Shown here: positions 25,989 to 36,795 of the stretch, in pieces
How the letters are laid out: each line of letters opens with the position of its first letter
Numbering within the stretch: position 1 is the first letter of the stretch
NCBI GenBank assembly: GCA_023666265.1
Contig: JAMPCH010000003.1
Coordinates: 27,743 to 91,742, forward strand
DNA: 64,000 bases
Reading direction: 5' to 3'
Origin: Roseburia sp.
GTDB lineage: Bacteria > Bacillota > Clostridia > Oscillospirales > Ruminococcaceae
Program-made: the position numbers and the translations under genes
The notes under the pieces: model-generated
The model's input: only the letters and a program-made list of their open reading frames with translations
Database searches by the model: none
What the model was told of the DNA's origin: nothing

Positions 25989-26053
25989 GTTTGTGCCGAG
26001 AGGATTTGCCGAGGCACAAACAACGGGTTTGAAAAATCTTCGATTTTTCAAAC
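25989..26053. other. two adjacent hairpins between phosphoesterase and P-loop genes
   Basis: GTTTGTGCC (25989-25997) pairs with GGCACAAAC (26013-26021), and GTTTGAAAAATC (26027-26038) pairs with GATTTTTCAAAC (26042-26053), followed on the plus strand by TTTTTT. On the minus strand, where the genes lie, they are in the leader of the phosphoesterase gene. Confidence 0.6.
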
Positions 26054-26068
26054 TTTTTTCTCCTTCTT

Positions 26069-26584
26069 TTATGGCAGAACTGCCGCTTCTCGGCTTTTGA
26101 GCGCCTCGATAAACGCGTCCGCCTCTTCGCGGGAATGAAACACAACGATCCGCCTTCCTTCCCGATATTTTTCGAGGAGCGCGTCAATTTTCGGAAACTG
26201 TTCCGCGCGAAAGCCGACGATCCATTGACGAAGCTCCTCGCTAAGCTCCGTATCGAACCAAGGCATATCCTCGCGCTTTTTCCCGAGTCGCGCCGTCGCC
26301 CCCGCGAGACAAACCTCGGTCGGGAGGTCGAACAGAAAAACGGTATCGGCGGCTTTCATCCGCGTTTCGAGCGTTCGGTTATAATTCCCGTCGATGATCC
26401 AGCGCTCCTCCCGAAGCCATTCGCCGAGCCGACGGTCGAATTCCTCGCGGCTGATATTCGTTCGATCCGGCTTATGCCAGAGCAGGTCGAGATGATAGAG
26501 CGGAAATCCCGTCGCGTCGCGGAGCTTTCGCGAAAAGGTGCTTTTCCCCGCGCCGGGGCTACCGATGACGATGATCTTTTTCAT
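26069..26584 (-). CDS. P-loop kinase of the FlaR/adenylate-kinase-like type
   Basis: The 171-residue protein starts MKKIIVIGSPGAGKSTFS, a Walker A motif at residue 8, followed by FPLYHLDLLWHKPDRT and WIIDGNY, the pattern of small AAA proteins annotated as DNA topology modulation protein (FlaR) and related nucleoside-kinase folds. The LARLGKKR-like region and DMPWFDTELSEEL fit as well. The physiological substrate is unknown and the topology label is historical. Confidence 0.85.
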   Translation of the reverse strand: MKKIIVIGSPGAGKSTFSRKLRDATGFPLYHLDLLWHKPDRTNISREEFDRRLGEWLREERWIIDGNYNRTLETRMKAADTVFLFDLPTEVCLAGATARLGKKREDMPWFDTELSEELRQWIVGFRAEQFPKIDALLEKYREGRRIVVFHSREEADAFIEALKSREAAVLP

Positions 26585-26619
26585 GGCGTTTCCTCACAAT
26601 GAATACTTGGGTTTAAGGC

Positions 26620-26648
26620 TTGACTTTTCGGTGTAAGAAGTGTAAAAT
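26620..26648 (+). promoter_or_regulatory. promoter of the mnmA operon
   Basis: TTGACT (26620-26625), 17 bases, TAAAAT (26643-26648), 27 bases before the ATG at 26676. Confidence 0.75.
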
Positions 26649-26675
26649 AGACAGCGTAGAGAAAGGAGGGATCGT

Positions 26676-26924
26676 ATGCTCCCAATTAAAACGCTTTCCG
26701 CGCTCGGCGATCTCCCCGCGGGGGAGGGCTTCAGCGCGATTCTCGGGGCGGCGCTTAACGGACTGCTCGCGCTCGCGCTTATTTTCGCGGTACTGATCGT
26801 GATGGATCGGGTAAGGAAAAAGAAGGAGACGGAGAAACCGCCGAACGAGCCGAACGGCACGCCTTCACAAAAAGAAAAGGACGAAACGGGAAAAAAAGAA
26901 GAAACGAGGGATAAGGAAGAATGA
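26676..26924 (+). CDS. small single-span membrane protein coupled to mnmA
   Basis: The 82-residue protein has one hydrophobic segment (about residues 24-44) followed by a highly charged Lys/Glu tail without hydrophobic residues. GAAAGGAGGGATC precedes the ATG and the gene has its own promoter. Its last codons overlap the mnmA ATG by 4 bases. The layout recalls gamma subunits of sodium-pumping decarboxylases (OadG), but no other subunit is near, so I leave the function open. Confidence 0.65.
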   Translation: MLPIKTLSALGDLPAGEGFSAILGAALNGLLALALIFAVLIVMDRVRKKKETEKPPNEPNGTPSQKEKDETGKKEETRDKEE

Positions 26925-27997
26925 AAAAGGTCATGGTCGCGATGAGCGGCGGGGTAGATAGCTCGGCGGCGCTCATCTTATTAAAAGAAGGATATGAGAT
27001 CCTCGGCGTGACGCTAAAGCTCCACGACGGGGAGTATGAGACGGAGGGTGGTAAGACCTGCTGTTCCCTGAGCGACGTCGAGGACGCGCGTCAGGTCGCC
27101 TCCCGCTTCGGCGTCCCGCATTACGTGTATAATTTTAAAGAGCTTTTTCGCGAACAGGTGATTGAGCGCTTTGTCCGAGGCTATGAGCGGGGCGAAACGC
27201 CGAACCCCTGTATCGACTGTAACCGCTTTATTAAATTTGAGGGGCTACTCGACCGCGCCCGCTCGCTCGGCTGCGACCATATCGCGACGGGGCATTACGC
27301 GCGGATCGAGCGGGACGGGGAAAGCGGGCGGTATCTCTTAAAAAAAGCGATCTCGATCGACGGAAAAAACGAAAAGGATCAGTCCTACGTCCTTTATGAC
27401 CTAACCCAAGAACAGCTCGCGCACACTTTATTCCCGCTCGGCGAGCTGGAAAAATCGGAGGTTCGCGCCCTCGCGGCGAAAAACGGTCTCGTCAACGCCG
27501 AGAAGCCCGACAGTCAGGATATTTGCTTCGTCCCGAACGGGGATTACGCCGCGTTTATCGAGGGCTATACGGGGAAGTCCTACGCCCCGGGCGACGTACT
27601 CGACACGGGCGGCGCGGTCGTCGGGCGGCATGGCGGGCTGATCCATTATACCGTCGGACAGCGGCGCGGTCTCGGGATCGCGTTCGGGAAGCCCGCCTAT
27701 GTGATCGGGAAGAACGCCGACGAAAATACGCTCGTCGTCGGGTCGGAGAGGGAGCTGTACGCCGATACCTTCCGCGCGCGGGAGCTGAACTGGATCTCGA
27801 TCGAGGCGCTAAACGAGCCGATCCTTTGTAAGGCGAAGATCCGCTATCGTATGGAGGAGCAGTCCTGCGCCGTTTATCCCAAGGCGGACGGCTCGGTCAC
27901 GGTCGTTTTTCGCGAGCCTCAAAGAGCGGTCACGCCGGGACAGCGGGCGGTCTTTTACGACGGCGATACCGTGATCGGCGGGGGCGTGATCTGTTAA
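26921..27997 (+). CDS. mnmA: tRNA-specific 2-thiouridylase MnmA
   Basis: The 358-residue enzyme thiolates U34 of the tRNAs for Lys, Glu and Gln. It begins MKKVMVAMSGGVDSSAAL with the PP-loop, carries the catalytic cysteines Cys97 (NPCIDCN) and Cys202 (DICFVP), and HYTVGQRRGLGIA marks the central domain; the C-terminal beta barrel is complete. Length is standard. It is translationally coupled to the small membrane protein gene upstream and is convergent with the lipoprotein gene at 28002, only 4 bases away and without an obvious terminator. Confidence 0.97.
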   Translation: MKKVMVAMSGGVDSSAALILLKEGYEILGVTLKLHDGEYETEGGKTCCSLSDVEDARQVASRFGVPHYVYNFKELFREQVIERFVRGYERGETPNPCIDCNRFIKFEGLLDRARSLGCDHIATGHYARIERDGESGRYLLKKAISIDGKNEKDQSYVLYDLTQEQLAHTLFPLGELEKSEVRALAAKNGLVNAEKPDSQDICFVPNGDYAAFIEGYTGKSYAPGDVLDTGGAVVGRHGGLIHYTVGQRRGLGIAFGKPAYVIGKNADENTLVVGSERELYADTFRARELNWISIEALNEPILCKAKIRYRMEEQSCAVYPKADGSVTVVFREPQRAVTPGQRAVFYDGDTVIGGGVIC

Positions 27998-28001
27998 AAC
28001 T

Positions 28002-29558
28002 CTAATCGCCCAGCCTTTCCGTATAATGCCCCGCGCCCTCGTCGATCTGTACGACCCTGTTTTGGATCAGATAGGTGCGGTAATAGGGAAGGGGATAGAC
28101 CGCTCCCTCTCCGTCCTCCGTCTCGGCGGGGAGGGTAAAGTTTACGTGTAGGAGGTACTCTCCGCCGCGAAGATACATCCCGACGATCTCCGCGCCCTCG
28201 GGGTAAAGCGAAAGTTCGGCTTTCAGCTCGTCGAGCGCCGTGAGAACGTCCGCGCGGTCGGCGAAATCCTCCTCCGTCACGGGGACGGCGGTCAGCTCCG
28301 TACAAGGGTACACAAAAAAGTACGGCTTATGGGTATGGGAAGGCTCAAAGGTCGAGTCATAAAGGACAAATTCGTCGTTGAAGTTACATTCAAACGGGTA
28401 ATATTCGCTCGGTCGGATCAACATTCCTCGACAGGAATTTTCATGTTCATAAAATTCTCCATCATGAACGCCGTAGATCGAACAGGGCAACCCGTTCCTG
28501 AACGGCTGAACAAAAAGAAGGTCGCCGATCCGCGTGAAATCGTATGCTCCGCCCGTTTCCGAGCCGGGGATCTCGCTGAACCCCGCCCCGTCCCAAAACT
28601 GGATCGCGTCGCTCGGCGAAGCCTGTACAAAAGCCTCATACTTCCCGTCTTGATCGAAGTCGTCAAAGGCGAAAAGGCTCGGCACTTCGCCGAACTTTTC
28701 CTCCGCCGCGTTTTTCGCCGCGATATATTGATGATAGAGCGAAACGATCGCGTCGGCGCGTTCGCCGTCGTCGGGAAGTTCGGTGAGATCACAGACGCAA
28801 AGTGAAAGCTCGTTCGCCTCGCGGGTCATACGCTCGCCCTCAAAAAGCCGGGTGTTATACGCGTCGTTATAGCTGTCCCGATCCGTCTCCTCCCCGTCGA
28901 GGAAGTAGGCGGGTTCTTTGAGCGGGAAGTTGTCCCCGACCGCGGCGGGTCGCCAAAAAAGATCTTCGGTCATGAGGACGCCGTCCTCGATCGCCGCGCG
29001 GGTCACAAGGTCACAGGAGGAGTGCGCCGAATGTTCATATTTGTTATGAATGTAAACACAGTCCTCGCCGTAGCTGAAGCGGCAAAAGCCTTCGCGGGAG
29101 TAGCCGTCGAACGACCCGAGCTCCTCTCCGTCGAGGGTATAAACGACGGTCGGCATCAGCCCCTGTCCGCCGCTATGATAGACGAGATAAAGCTCGGGAA
29201 CGCCGTCAAGGGTGAAGTCAAACAGTCCCGGATAAACGCCGAAGCCGATCGACGGGTGATCGGCTAAGATCGCGGCGATCCGCTCCTTCGCCGCCTCGGT
29301 GAGGTGTCCGCTTTCGTCGATATACGCCCGTTCGCGGGGCGTTTCACGCTCCGTCTCGGCGGACGGAGCGCTACCTTCCGTATCTTCGGGTTCGGGCTTC
29401 GCTTCGGCGGGGTCTGTTTCTTTTTCCGCTTCCTCGTCCGGGGCGGCGGTCGTCGCGGTCGTTTCGGGCGTTTCCGCGTCTCGCGCGGAGCAAGCGCCAC
29501 TTAGGAATATCACGCCAAGGAGTAGGGCGGACAGCCGCCGCCTTTTGTTCGTCTTCAT
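28002..29558 (-). CDS. uncharacterised lipoprotein with Asp-rich repeat motifs
   Basis: The 518-residue protein has a signal peptide with lipobox LSGACS, then an 80-residue Thr/Glu/Pro/Ala linker. Its folded part contains DFTLDGVPELYLVY near residue 124 and DFDQDGKYEAFV near 300, calcium-loop-like DxDxDG segments as in FG-GAP/VCBS repeats. GAAAGGAAGG precedes the ATG. The first 188 bases overlap the 3' extension of the rex frame. I do not recognise a named family; a surface role in binding is possible but unproven. Confidence 0.75.
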   Translation of the reverse strand: MKTNKRRRLSALLLGVIFLSGACSARDAETPETTATTAAPDEEAEKETDPAEAKPEPEDTEGSAPSAETERETPRERAYIDESGHLTEAAKERIAAILADHPSIGFGVYPGLFDFTLDGVPELYLVYHSGGQGLMPTVVYTLDGEELGSFDGYSREGFCRFSYGEDCVYIHNKYEHSAHSSCDLVTRAAIEDGVLMTEDLFWRPAAVGDNFPLKEPAYFLDGEETDRDSYNDAYNTRLFEGERMTREANELSLCVCDLTELPDDGERADAIVSLYHQYIAAKNAAEEKFGEVPSLFAFDDFDQDGKYEAFVQASPSDAIQFWDGAGFSEIPGSETGGAYDFTRIGDLLFVQPFRNGLPCSIYGVHDGEFYEHENSCRGMLIRPSEYYPFECNFNDEFVLYDSTFEPSHTHKPYFFVYPCTELTAVPVTEEDFADRADVLTALDELKAELSLYPEGAEIVGMYLRGGEYLLHVNFTLPAETEDGEGAVYPLPYYRTYLIQNRVVQIDEGAGHYTERLGD

Positions 29559-30213
29559 TTTTCCTTCCTTTCTCGCTGTTCTCCTCGCCGCTTACGCGGT
29601 AGCATAAGACGAGGAGACTATCGCCGAGATGTACGTTTTCGACGATGATGTCGCTGTATTCGAGATTGATGTCATAGTGAGAGAAGTTCCAAAACGCCTT
29701 TACGCCGAAGCCGATCAGGGTCTCACAAAGCGCGGGCGCGGCGGATCGCGGGACACAAAGGATCGCGATCCTCGGCTTTTCTTCCCGACAAAAGTCGACC
29801 AGCCCGCGAACGTCCATGATCCGGTTTTCGCCGATCTTCGTCCCGATGATCGCCGGGTCGGTATCAAAGACACCGCAAAGCTTACAGCCGTATTTTTCAA
29901 AATTCAAGTGAAGCGCGACCGCCCGTCCGAGATTTCCCGCGCCGATTAGGACGGTCTTATGCTGTCTGTCCACGCCGAGGATCAGACCGATCTCGCCGCG
30001 AAGCTCGGAGACGTTATAGCCGTATCCCTGTTGACCGAATCCGCCGAAGCAATTCAGATCCTGTCGGATTTGAGAGGCGGTCAGCCGCATACGCTCGGCC
30101 AGCTCACGGGAAGAGATCTTTTCCGTGCCTTCTTTTAAAAGCTCTCCGAGGAAGCGGTAATAGCGGGGGAGCCGCTGGATCACCGAGTTGGATATTTTTT
30201 CACTTTTTCTCAT
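29371..30213 (-). CDS. rex: redox-sensing transcriptional repressor Rex, with long C-terminal overlap
   Basis: Residues 1-215 are a complete Rex: winged helix with ISSRELAERMRLTASQIRQDLNCFG, then the NAD(H) Rossmann motif VLIGAGNLGRAVA and VENVHLGDSLLVLCYRV at the domain-swapped end. Rex senses the NADH/NAD ratio and represses fermentation genes. No stop codon follows at the usual length; the frame continues 62 codons into the start of the lipoprotein gene in another frame, giving an Arg-rich tail. TAGGAGAGG precedes the ATG. It lies 38 bases after icd, behind a hairpin. Confidence 0.93.
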   Translation of the reverse strand: MRKSEKISNSVIQRLPRYYRFLGELLKEGTEKISSRELAERMRLTASQIRQDLNCFGGFGQQGYGYNVSELRGEIGLILGVDRQHKTVLIGAGNLGRAVALHLNFEKYGCKLCGVFDTDPAIIGTKIGENRIMDVRGLVDFCREEKPRIAILCVPRSAAPALCETLIGFGVKAFWNFSHYDINLEYSDIIVENVHLGDSLLVLCYRVSGEENSEKGRKNEDEQKAAAVRPTPWRDIPKWRLLRARRGNARNDRDDRRPGRGSGKRNRPRRSEARTRRYGR

Positions 30214-30231
30214 AAGCCTCTCCTAAAGACC

Positions 30232-30245
30232 CTGCCGCGCGGCAG
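30232..30245. other. GC-rich palindrome between icd and rex
   Basis: CTGCCGCGCGGCAG is a perfect 14-base palindrome at the icd 3' end. Without a T-run it is a weak terminator or mRNA-stabilising hairpin. Confidence 0.5.
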
Positions 30246-30251
30246 AGCCTT

Positions 30252-31466
30252 TTATCGGAGCATTTCCTTAAGGCGGTCGTTGATCTCAAAAAGGAATTGC
30301 TCCGTGTTGACCTTTTTCTTATTTTTTAAGGAAGAAAGTACATAGAGATCGCCCGTCATCACGCCGTCCTCGATCGTCTGAACGGTCGCTTTTTCGAGCT
30401 TTACGGCGAAGTCGGAGAGCGCCTTGTTCCCGTCGAGCTCGCCGCGCTTTTTAAGCGCGCCTGTCCAGGCGAAGATCGTCGCGACGGAATTCGTCGAGGT
30501 CTCCTCGCCCTTGAGGTGTTTATAGTAGTGGCGGGTGACCGTCCCGTGCGCCGCCTCGTATTCATAGATCCCGTCGGGGGAAACGAGAACGCTCGTCATC
30601 ATACCGAGACTGCCAAAGGCGGTCGCGACCATATCGGACATCACGTCGCCGTCATAGTTTTTACAAGCCCAGATATACCCGCCCTCGGAGCGGATCACGC
30701 GGGCGACCGCGTCGTCGATTAGGGTATAAAAATACTCGATCCCCGCCTCGGCGAATTTTGACTTATACTCGGTCTCAAAAATTTCGGCGAAAATATCTTT
30801 AAAGGTATGGTCGTATTTCTTAGAGATCGTGTCTTTTGTCGCGAACCAAAGATCCTGTTTTGTATCGACCGCGAAGTTAAAACAGGAGCGCGCGAAGGAG
30901 GCGATGCTCTTATTCACGTTATGAAGCCCCTGAATGATCCCGTCCGAGCCCTCGAAGGTAAAGATCGGCTCGCGCGTCTCCGTCCCGTCCGCCGCCGTGA
31001 CCACCAGCTCGCATTTTGAGCCGTCCTTTACCTTCATTTCGGTATTTTTATATACGTCGCCGTAGGCGTGACGCGCGATCGTGATCGGCTTTGTCCAAGT
31101 CGGGATCAGCGAGTTGATCCCCTTTACAAGGATCGGGGCGCGAAAGACCGTCCCGTCGAGGATCGCGCGGATCGTCCCGTTCGGCGACTTCCACATTTCC
31201 TTTAGGCTGTATTCGGTCATGCGTTGGGCGTTCGGCGTGATCGTCGCGCATTTTACCGCGACGCCGTACTTTTTCGCGGCGTTCGCGCTGTCGATCGTGA
31301 CTTGGTCGCCGGTCTCGTTGCGGTGAACTAAGCCGAGGTCATAATACTCGGTCTTTAGGTCGATATACGGCGTTAAAAGGGTATCCTTGATCATCTTCCA
31401 GATGATCCGCGTCATTTCGTCCCCGTCCATTTCGACGAGGGGGGTCGTCATTTGTATTTTGCTCAT
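30252..31466 (-). CDS. icd: NADP-dependent isocitrate dehydrogenase, eukaryotic type
   Basis: The 404-residue protein belongs to the homodimeric subfamily [15 protein letters not shown] at the start, [17 protein letters not shown] with the isocitrate-binding block, [16 protein letters not shown] near residue 270 with metal-binding Asp residues, and [14 protein letters not shown] for NADP. It oxidises isocitrate to 2-oxoglutarate in the cytoplasm. The gene follows acnA and a small membrane protein gene on the same strand, so the two consecutive TCA steps are together and feed glutamate synthesis. Confidence 0.97.
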   Translation of the reverse strand: MSKIQMTTPLVEMDGDEMTRIIWKMIKDTLLTPYIDLKTEYYDLGLVHRNETGDQVTIDSANAAKKYGVAVKCATITPNAQRMTEYSLKEMWKSPNGTIRAILDGTVFRAPILVKGINSLIPTWTKPITIARHAYGDVYKNTEMKVKDGSKCELVVTAADGTETREPIFTFEGSDGIIQGLHNVNKSIASFARSCFNFAVDTKQDLWFATKDTISKKYDHTFKDIFAEIFETEYKSKFAEAGIEYFYTLIDDAVARVIRSEGGYIWACKNYDGDVMSDMVATAFGSLGMMTSVLVSPDGIYEYEAAHGTVTRHYYKHLKGEETSTNSVATIFAWTGALKKRGELDGNKALSDFAVKLEKATVQTIEDGVMTGDLYVLSSLKNKKKVNTEQFLFEINDRLKEMLR

Positions 31467-31499
31467 TTTTCGTTGTCCTTTCCTTAATGAGAGAGCTTG

Positions 31500-31688
31500 T
31501 TAAAAAGCGTAATCCTCGTCGTCTTCGTCATCTTCGTCCTCGTCATACTCGTCGAGGTCGTCCTTATGTCCGATCTGATTATGGCTTCCGATCGTGATCC
31601 CGTTTTTCGCGGGCGAGAGGATAAGACCGAGCGTTACGCCGCAAAAGAATGCGGCGAGCGCCAAAAAAGTCGCGGTGCTTTTTTCCAT
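31500..31688 (-). CDS. small membrane protein with acidic tail between acnA and icd
   Basis: The 62-residue product has one N-terminal membrane segment (about residues 6-26), a polar middle with NGITIGSHNQIGH, and a C-terminal run composed almost only of Asp, Glu and Tyr (DEYDEDEDDEDDEDY). It recalls small YtxH-like stress proteins but without a firm match. Position inside the acnA-icd operon is conserved-looking spacing only; function unknown. Confidence 0.55.
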   Translation of the reverse strand: MEKSTATFLALAAFFCGVTLGLILSPAKNGITIGSHNQIGHKDDLDEYDEDEDDEDDEDYAF

Positions 31689-31714
31689 GGTGATTTTTCC
31701 CTTCTTGATTTTTT

Positions 31715-31736
31715 ATTTTTTATGGCAGGAGCAAAA
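31715..31736 (+). repeat. solo arm resembling the GGGnAGG repeat family
   Basis: TTTTTTATGGCAGGAGCAAAAG is a divergent copy of the arm at 472. It lies between acnA and the small membrane protein gene. Confidence 0.4.
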
Positions 31737-31761
31737 GCGGGCGGTCTCAGCGCCGACCGAT

Positions 31762-33702
31762 TTACTTTTTTAAAGACTCGCGCGTATAGTCGAGTAGCCC
31801 GCCCGCGAGTACGATATCCTTCGTCCTCCCCGTCAGCTCACAGAGTATCGGGATCTCCGCGCCGTTCGTGCGGTCGAGGACGATAAGGCGCGTCTTTCCC
31901 TCGGCGACCGCCGCGCGGACGTTCTCGATCACGAGGCGGTCGCCCTCGGCGATCTTTTCATAATCCGCCTCATTCTCAAAGGTGAGCGGGAGGATACCGG
32001 CGTTGATGAGGTTCGCCCGATGGATCCGCGCAAAGCTCTTGACGAGGACCGCCTTGACCCCGAGATAGAGCGGGGCGAGCGCCGCGTGTTCGCGGGAAGA
32101 ACCCTGTCCGTAATTCGCGCCGCCGACGATGACGCTTTCGCCCATTTCCTTCGCGCGCGCGGGGAATTTCTCGTCATAGACGGTGAAGCAGTAGTTCGAG
32201 ATCGCGGGGATATTCGAGCGGAGGGGGAGGATCTTTGCCCCGGCGGGCATAATATGATCGGTCGTGATATTGTCCCCGACCTTTAACGAACAGTCGCAGT
32301 CGATCGTTTCCGCGAGGGGCGCGGTCTTGGGGAAGGGCTTGATATTCGGTCCGCGAAGGATCTCGACTGCGTCCGCCTCCTCGGCGGGGGCGGGCGAGAC
32401 GACCATATTGTCGTTGATCAGGAATTCCTCGGGGAGCGTAAATTCGGGCATTTCGCCGAGCATCCTCGGGTCGGTGAATACGCCCGCGATCGCCGAAGCG
32501 GCGGCGGTCTCGGGGGAGACGAGATAGATCTGACCGTCCTTGGTGCCGCTCCTTCCCTCAAAATTACGATTAAAGGTACGAAGCGAGATCCCCTTTGAGT
32601 TCGGCGACTGTCCCATACCGATACAAGGACCGCAGGCGCTCTCGAGGATCCGCGCGCCCGCGTCGATAAGGACGGAGAGCGTACCGTTCTGCGCGAGCAT
32701 ATTCAATACCTGCTTTGAGCCGGGCGCGATCGCGAGCGAAACGTCGGGGTGAACGGTCTTACCTTTTAATATATAGGCGACCTTCATCAGGTCGAGGAGC
32801 GAGCTGTTGGTACAAGAACCGATACACACCTGATCGATCTTCATTTCGCCGATCTCGGCGGCGGTCTTAACGTTATCGGGGGAATGAGGACAGGCAGCGA
32901 GCGGGACGAGCGACGACAGGTCGATCGTTAGCGCCTCGTCATATACCGCATCGGGGTCGGCGGAGAGCTCTGTCCAATCCTCCTCGCGCTTTTGTGCCTT
33001 TAAGAATTTTTTCGTCACCTCGTCCGAGGGAAAGATCGAGGTCGTCGCGCCGAGCTCCGCGCCCATATTGGTGATCGTCGCGCGCTCGGGGACGGATAGG
33101 GTCTTAACGCCCTCGCCGGTGTATTCGATGACCTTCCCGACGCCGCCCTTGACGGACATCCGACGTAATACCTCGAGGATAATGTCCTTCGCCGCGACCC
33201 AAGGAGAGAGCCTCCCGACGAGCTCGACCTTTACGACCTTTGGATAAGTTATGTAATAAGCGCCGCCGCCCATCGCGACCGCGACGTCTAAGCCGCCCGC
33301 GCCCATCGCGAGCATACCGATCCCGCCGCCCGTGGGGGTATGGCTGTCCGAGCCGATAAGGGTCTTCCCGGGGATCCCGAAGCGCTCGAGGTGGACTTGG
33401 TGACAGATCCCGTTCCCGGGTCTGCTGAAATAAATCCCGTGCTTTTTCGCGACCGAGCCGATAAAGCGGTGATCGTCGGCGTTCTCAAAGCCCGACTGGA
33501 GCGTGTTATGGTCGATATAGGCGACGCTCCGCTCGGTCTTTACGCGCGGTACGCCCATCGCCTCAAATTCGAGATACGCCATCGTTCCCGTCGCGTCTTG
33601 GGTCAAGGTCTGGTCGATCCTTAGCCCGATCTCCGTCCCCTTTACGGGTTCGCCGTCGACGATATGCGCCCGAATGATCTTTTCCGTTAATGTCAGTCCC
33701 AT
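31762..33702 (-). CDS. acnA: aconitate hydratase
   Basis: The 646-residue enzyme converts citrate to isocitrate with a 4Fe-4S cluster. Cluster cysteines are in VCIGSCTNSS near residue 300 and SACGPCIGMG near 363; LIGSDSHTPTGGGIGMLAMGAGG and the C-terminal swivel motif GGANYGQGSSREHAALAP are present. The length is that of the compact clostridial aconitase rather than the 890-residue AcnA form. It is the first gene of the acnA-icd operon behind a consensus promoter at 33771-33799. Confidence 0.95.
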   Translation of the reverse strand: MGLTLTEKIIRAHIVDGEPVKGTEIGLRIDQTLTQDATGTMAYLEFEAMGVPRVKTERSVAYIDHNTLQSGFENADDHRFIGSVAKKHGIYFSRPGNGICHQVHLERFGIPGKTLIGSDSHTPTGGGIGMLAMGAGGLDVAVAMGGGAYYITYPKVVKVELVGRLSPWVAAKDIILEVLRRMSVKGGVGKVIEYTGEGVKTLSVPERATITNMGAELGATTSIFPSDEVTKKFLKAQKREEDWTELSADPDAVYDEALTIDLSSLVPLAACPHSPDNVKTAAEIGEMKIDQVCIGSCTNSSLLDLMKVAYILKGKTVHPDVSLAIAPGSKQVLNMLAQNGTLSVLIDAGARILESACGPCIGMGQSPNSKGISLRTFNRNFEGRSGTKDGQIYLVSPETAAASAIAGVFTDPRMLGEMPEFTLPEEFLINDNMVVSPAPAEEADAVEILRGPNIKPFPKTAPLAETIDCDCSLKVGDNITTDHIMPAGAKILPLRSNIPAISNYCFTVYDEKFPARAKEMGESVIVGGANYGQGSSREHAALAPLYLGVKAVLVKSFARIHRANLINAGILPLTFENEADYEKIAEGDRLVIENVRAAVAEGKTRLIVLDRTNGAEIPILCELTGRTKDIVLAGGLLDYTRESLKK

Positions 33703-33770
33703 TGTTTTTACCGTTCCTTTCTTTTCGCGGGGAGAATTTTTGTCCGTTTCCCGTCGATCGTTCTGTTCTC

Positions 33771-33799
33771 ATTTTACTATGTTTCGGGTGGTTTGTCAA
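33771..33799 (-). promoter_or_regulatory. promoter of the acnA-icd operon
   Basis: On the minus strand TTGACA (33794-33799), 17 bases, TAAAAT (33771-33776). Confidence 0.8.
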
Positions 33800-33903
33800 G
33801 AAAAAAACGAATGTTTCGGGGGAATCCTATCCTTTAGCGGGCGTTTCGTTTTGTTTTTTTGGACAAAATCGTCCTCGGGAAGGGTAAAATCCGCGAAAAC
33901 GGA

Positions 33904-33932
33904 TTGACAAACCGAGTAAAATAGGATATAAT
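33904..33932 (+). promoter_or_regulatory. secA promoter
   Basis: TTGACA (33904-33909), 17 bases, TATAAT (33927-33932). The region from minus-35 to minus-ten (GTAAAATAGGATATAATA) is very similar to the promoter at 39255-39283. Confidence 0.85.
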
Positions 33933-33981
33933 AATTTCTATATGTTATATTATCACAGTAAAACGAAAGGACAAAAGAAAA

Positions 33982-36720
<2,739 letters not shown>

Positions 36721-36737
36721 AAGAGAGCTTTGTCGTC

Positions 36738-36757
36738 TTTTTGGGAAGGGGGCAAAG
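36738..36757 (+). repeat. solo arm of the GGGnAGG repeat family
   Basis: TTTTTGGGAAGGGGGCAAAG lies between secA and the epimerase gene. It matches the arm at 9073 in its first 12 positions. Confidence 0.45.
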
Positions 36758-36795
36758 CTTTCCAAATCTCGTGAGAAAAGAAAGGAAGTACGATT

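Noticed and set aside
25989..26053. Hairpins as a riboswitch for the phosphoesterase gene
   Set aside because: Two simple stems without conserved riboswitch features, and the downstream gene is not of a class usually under such control.
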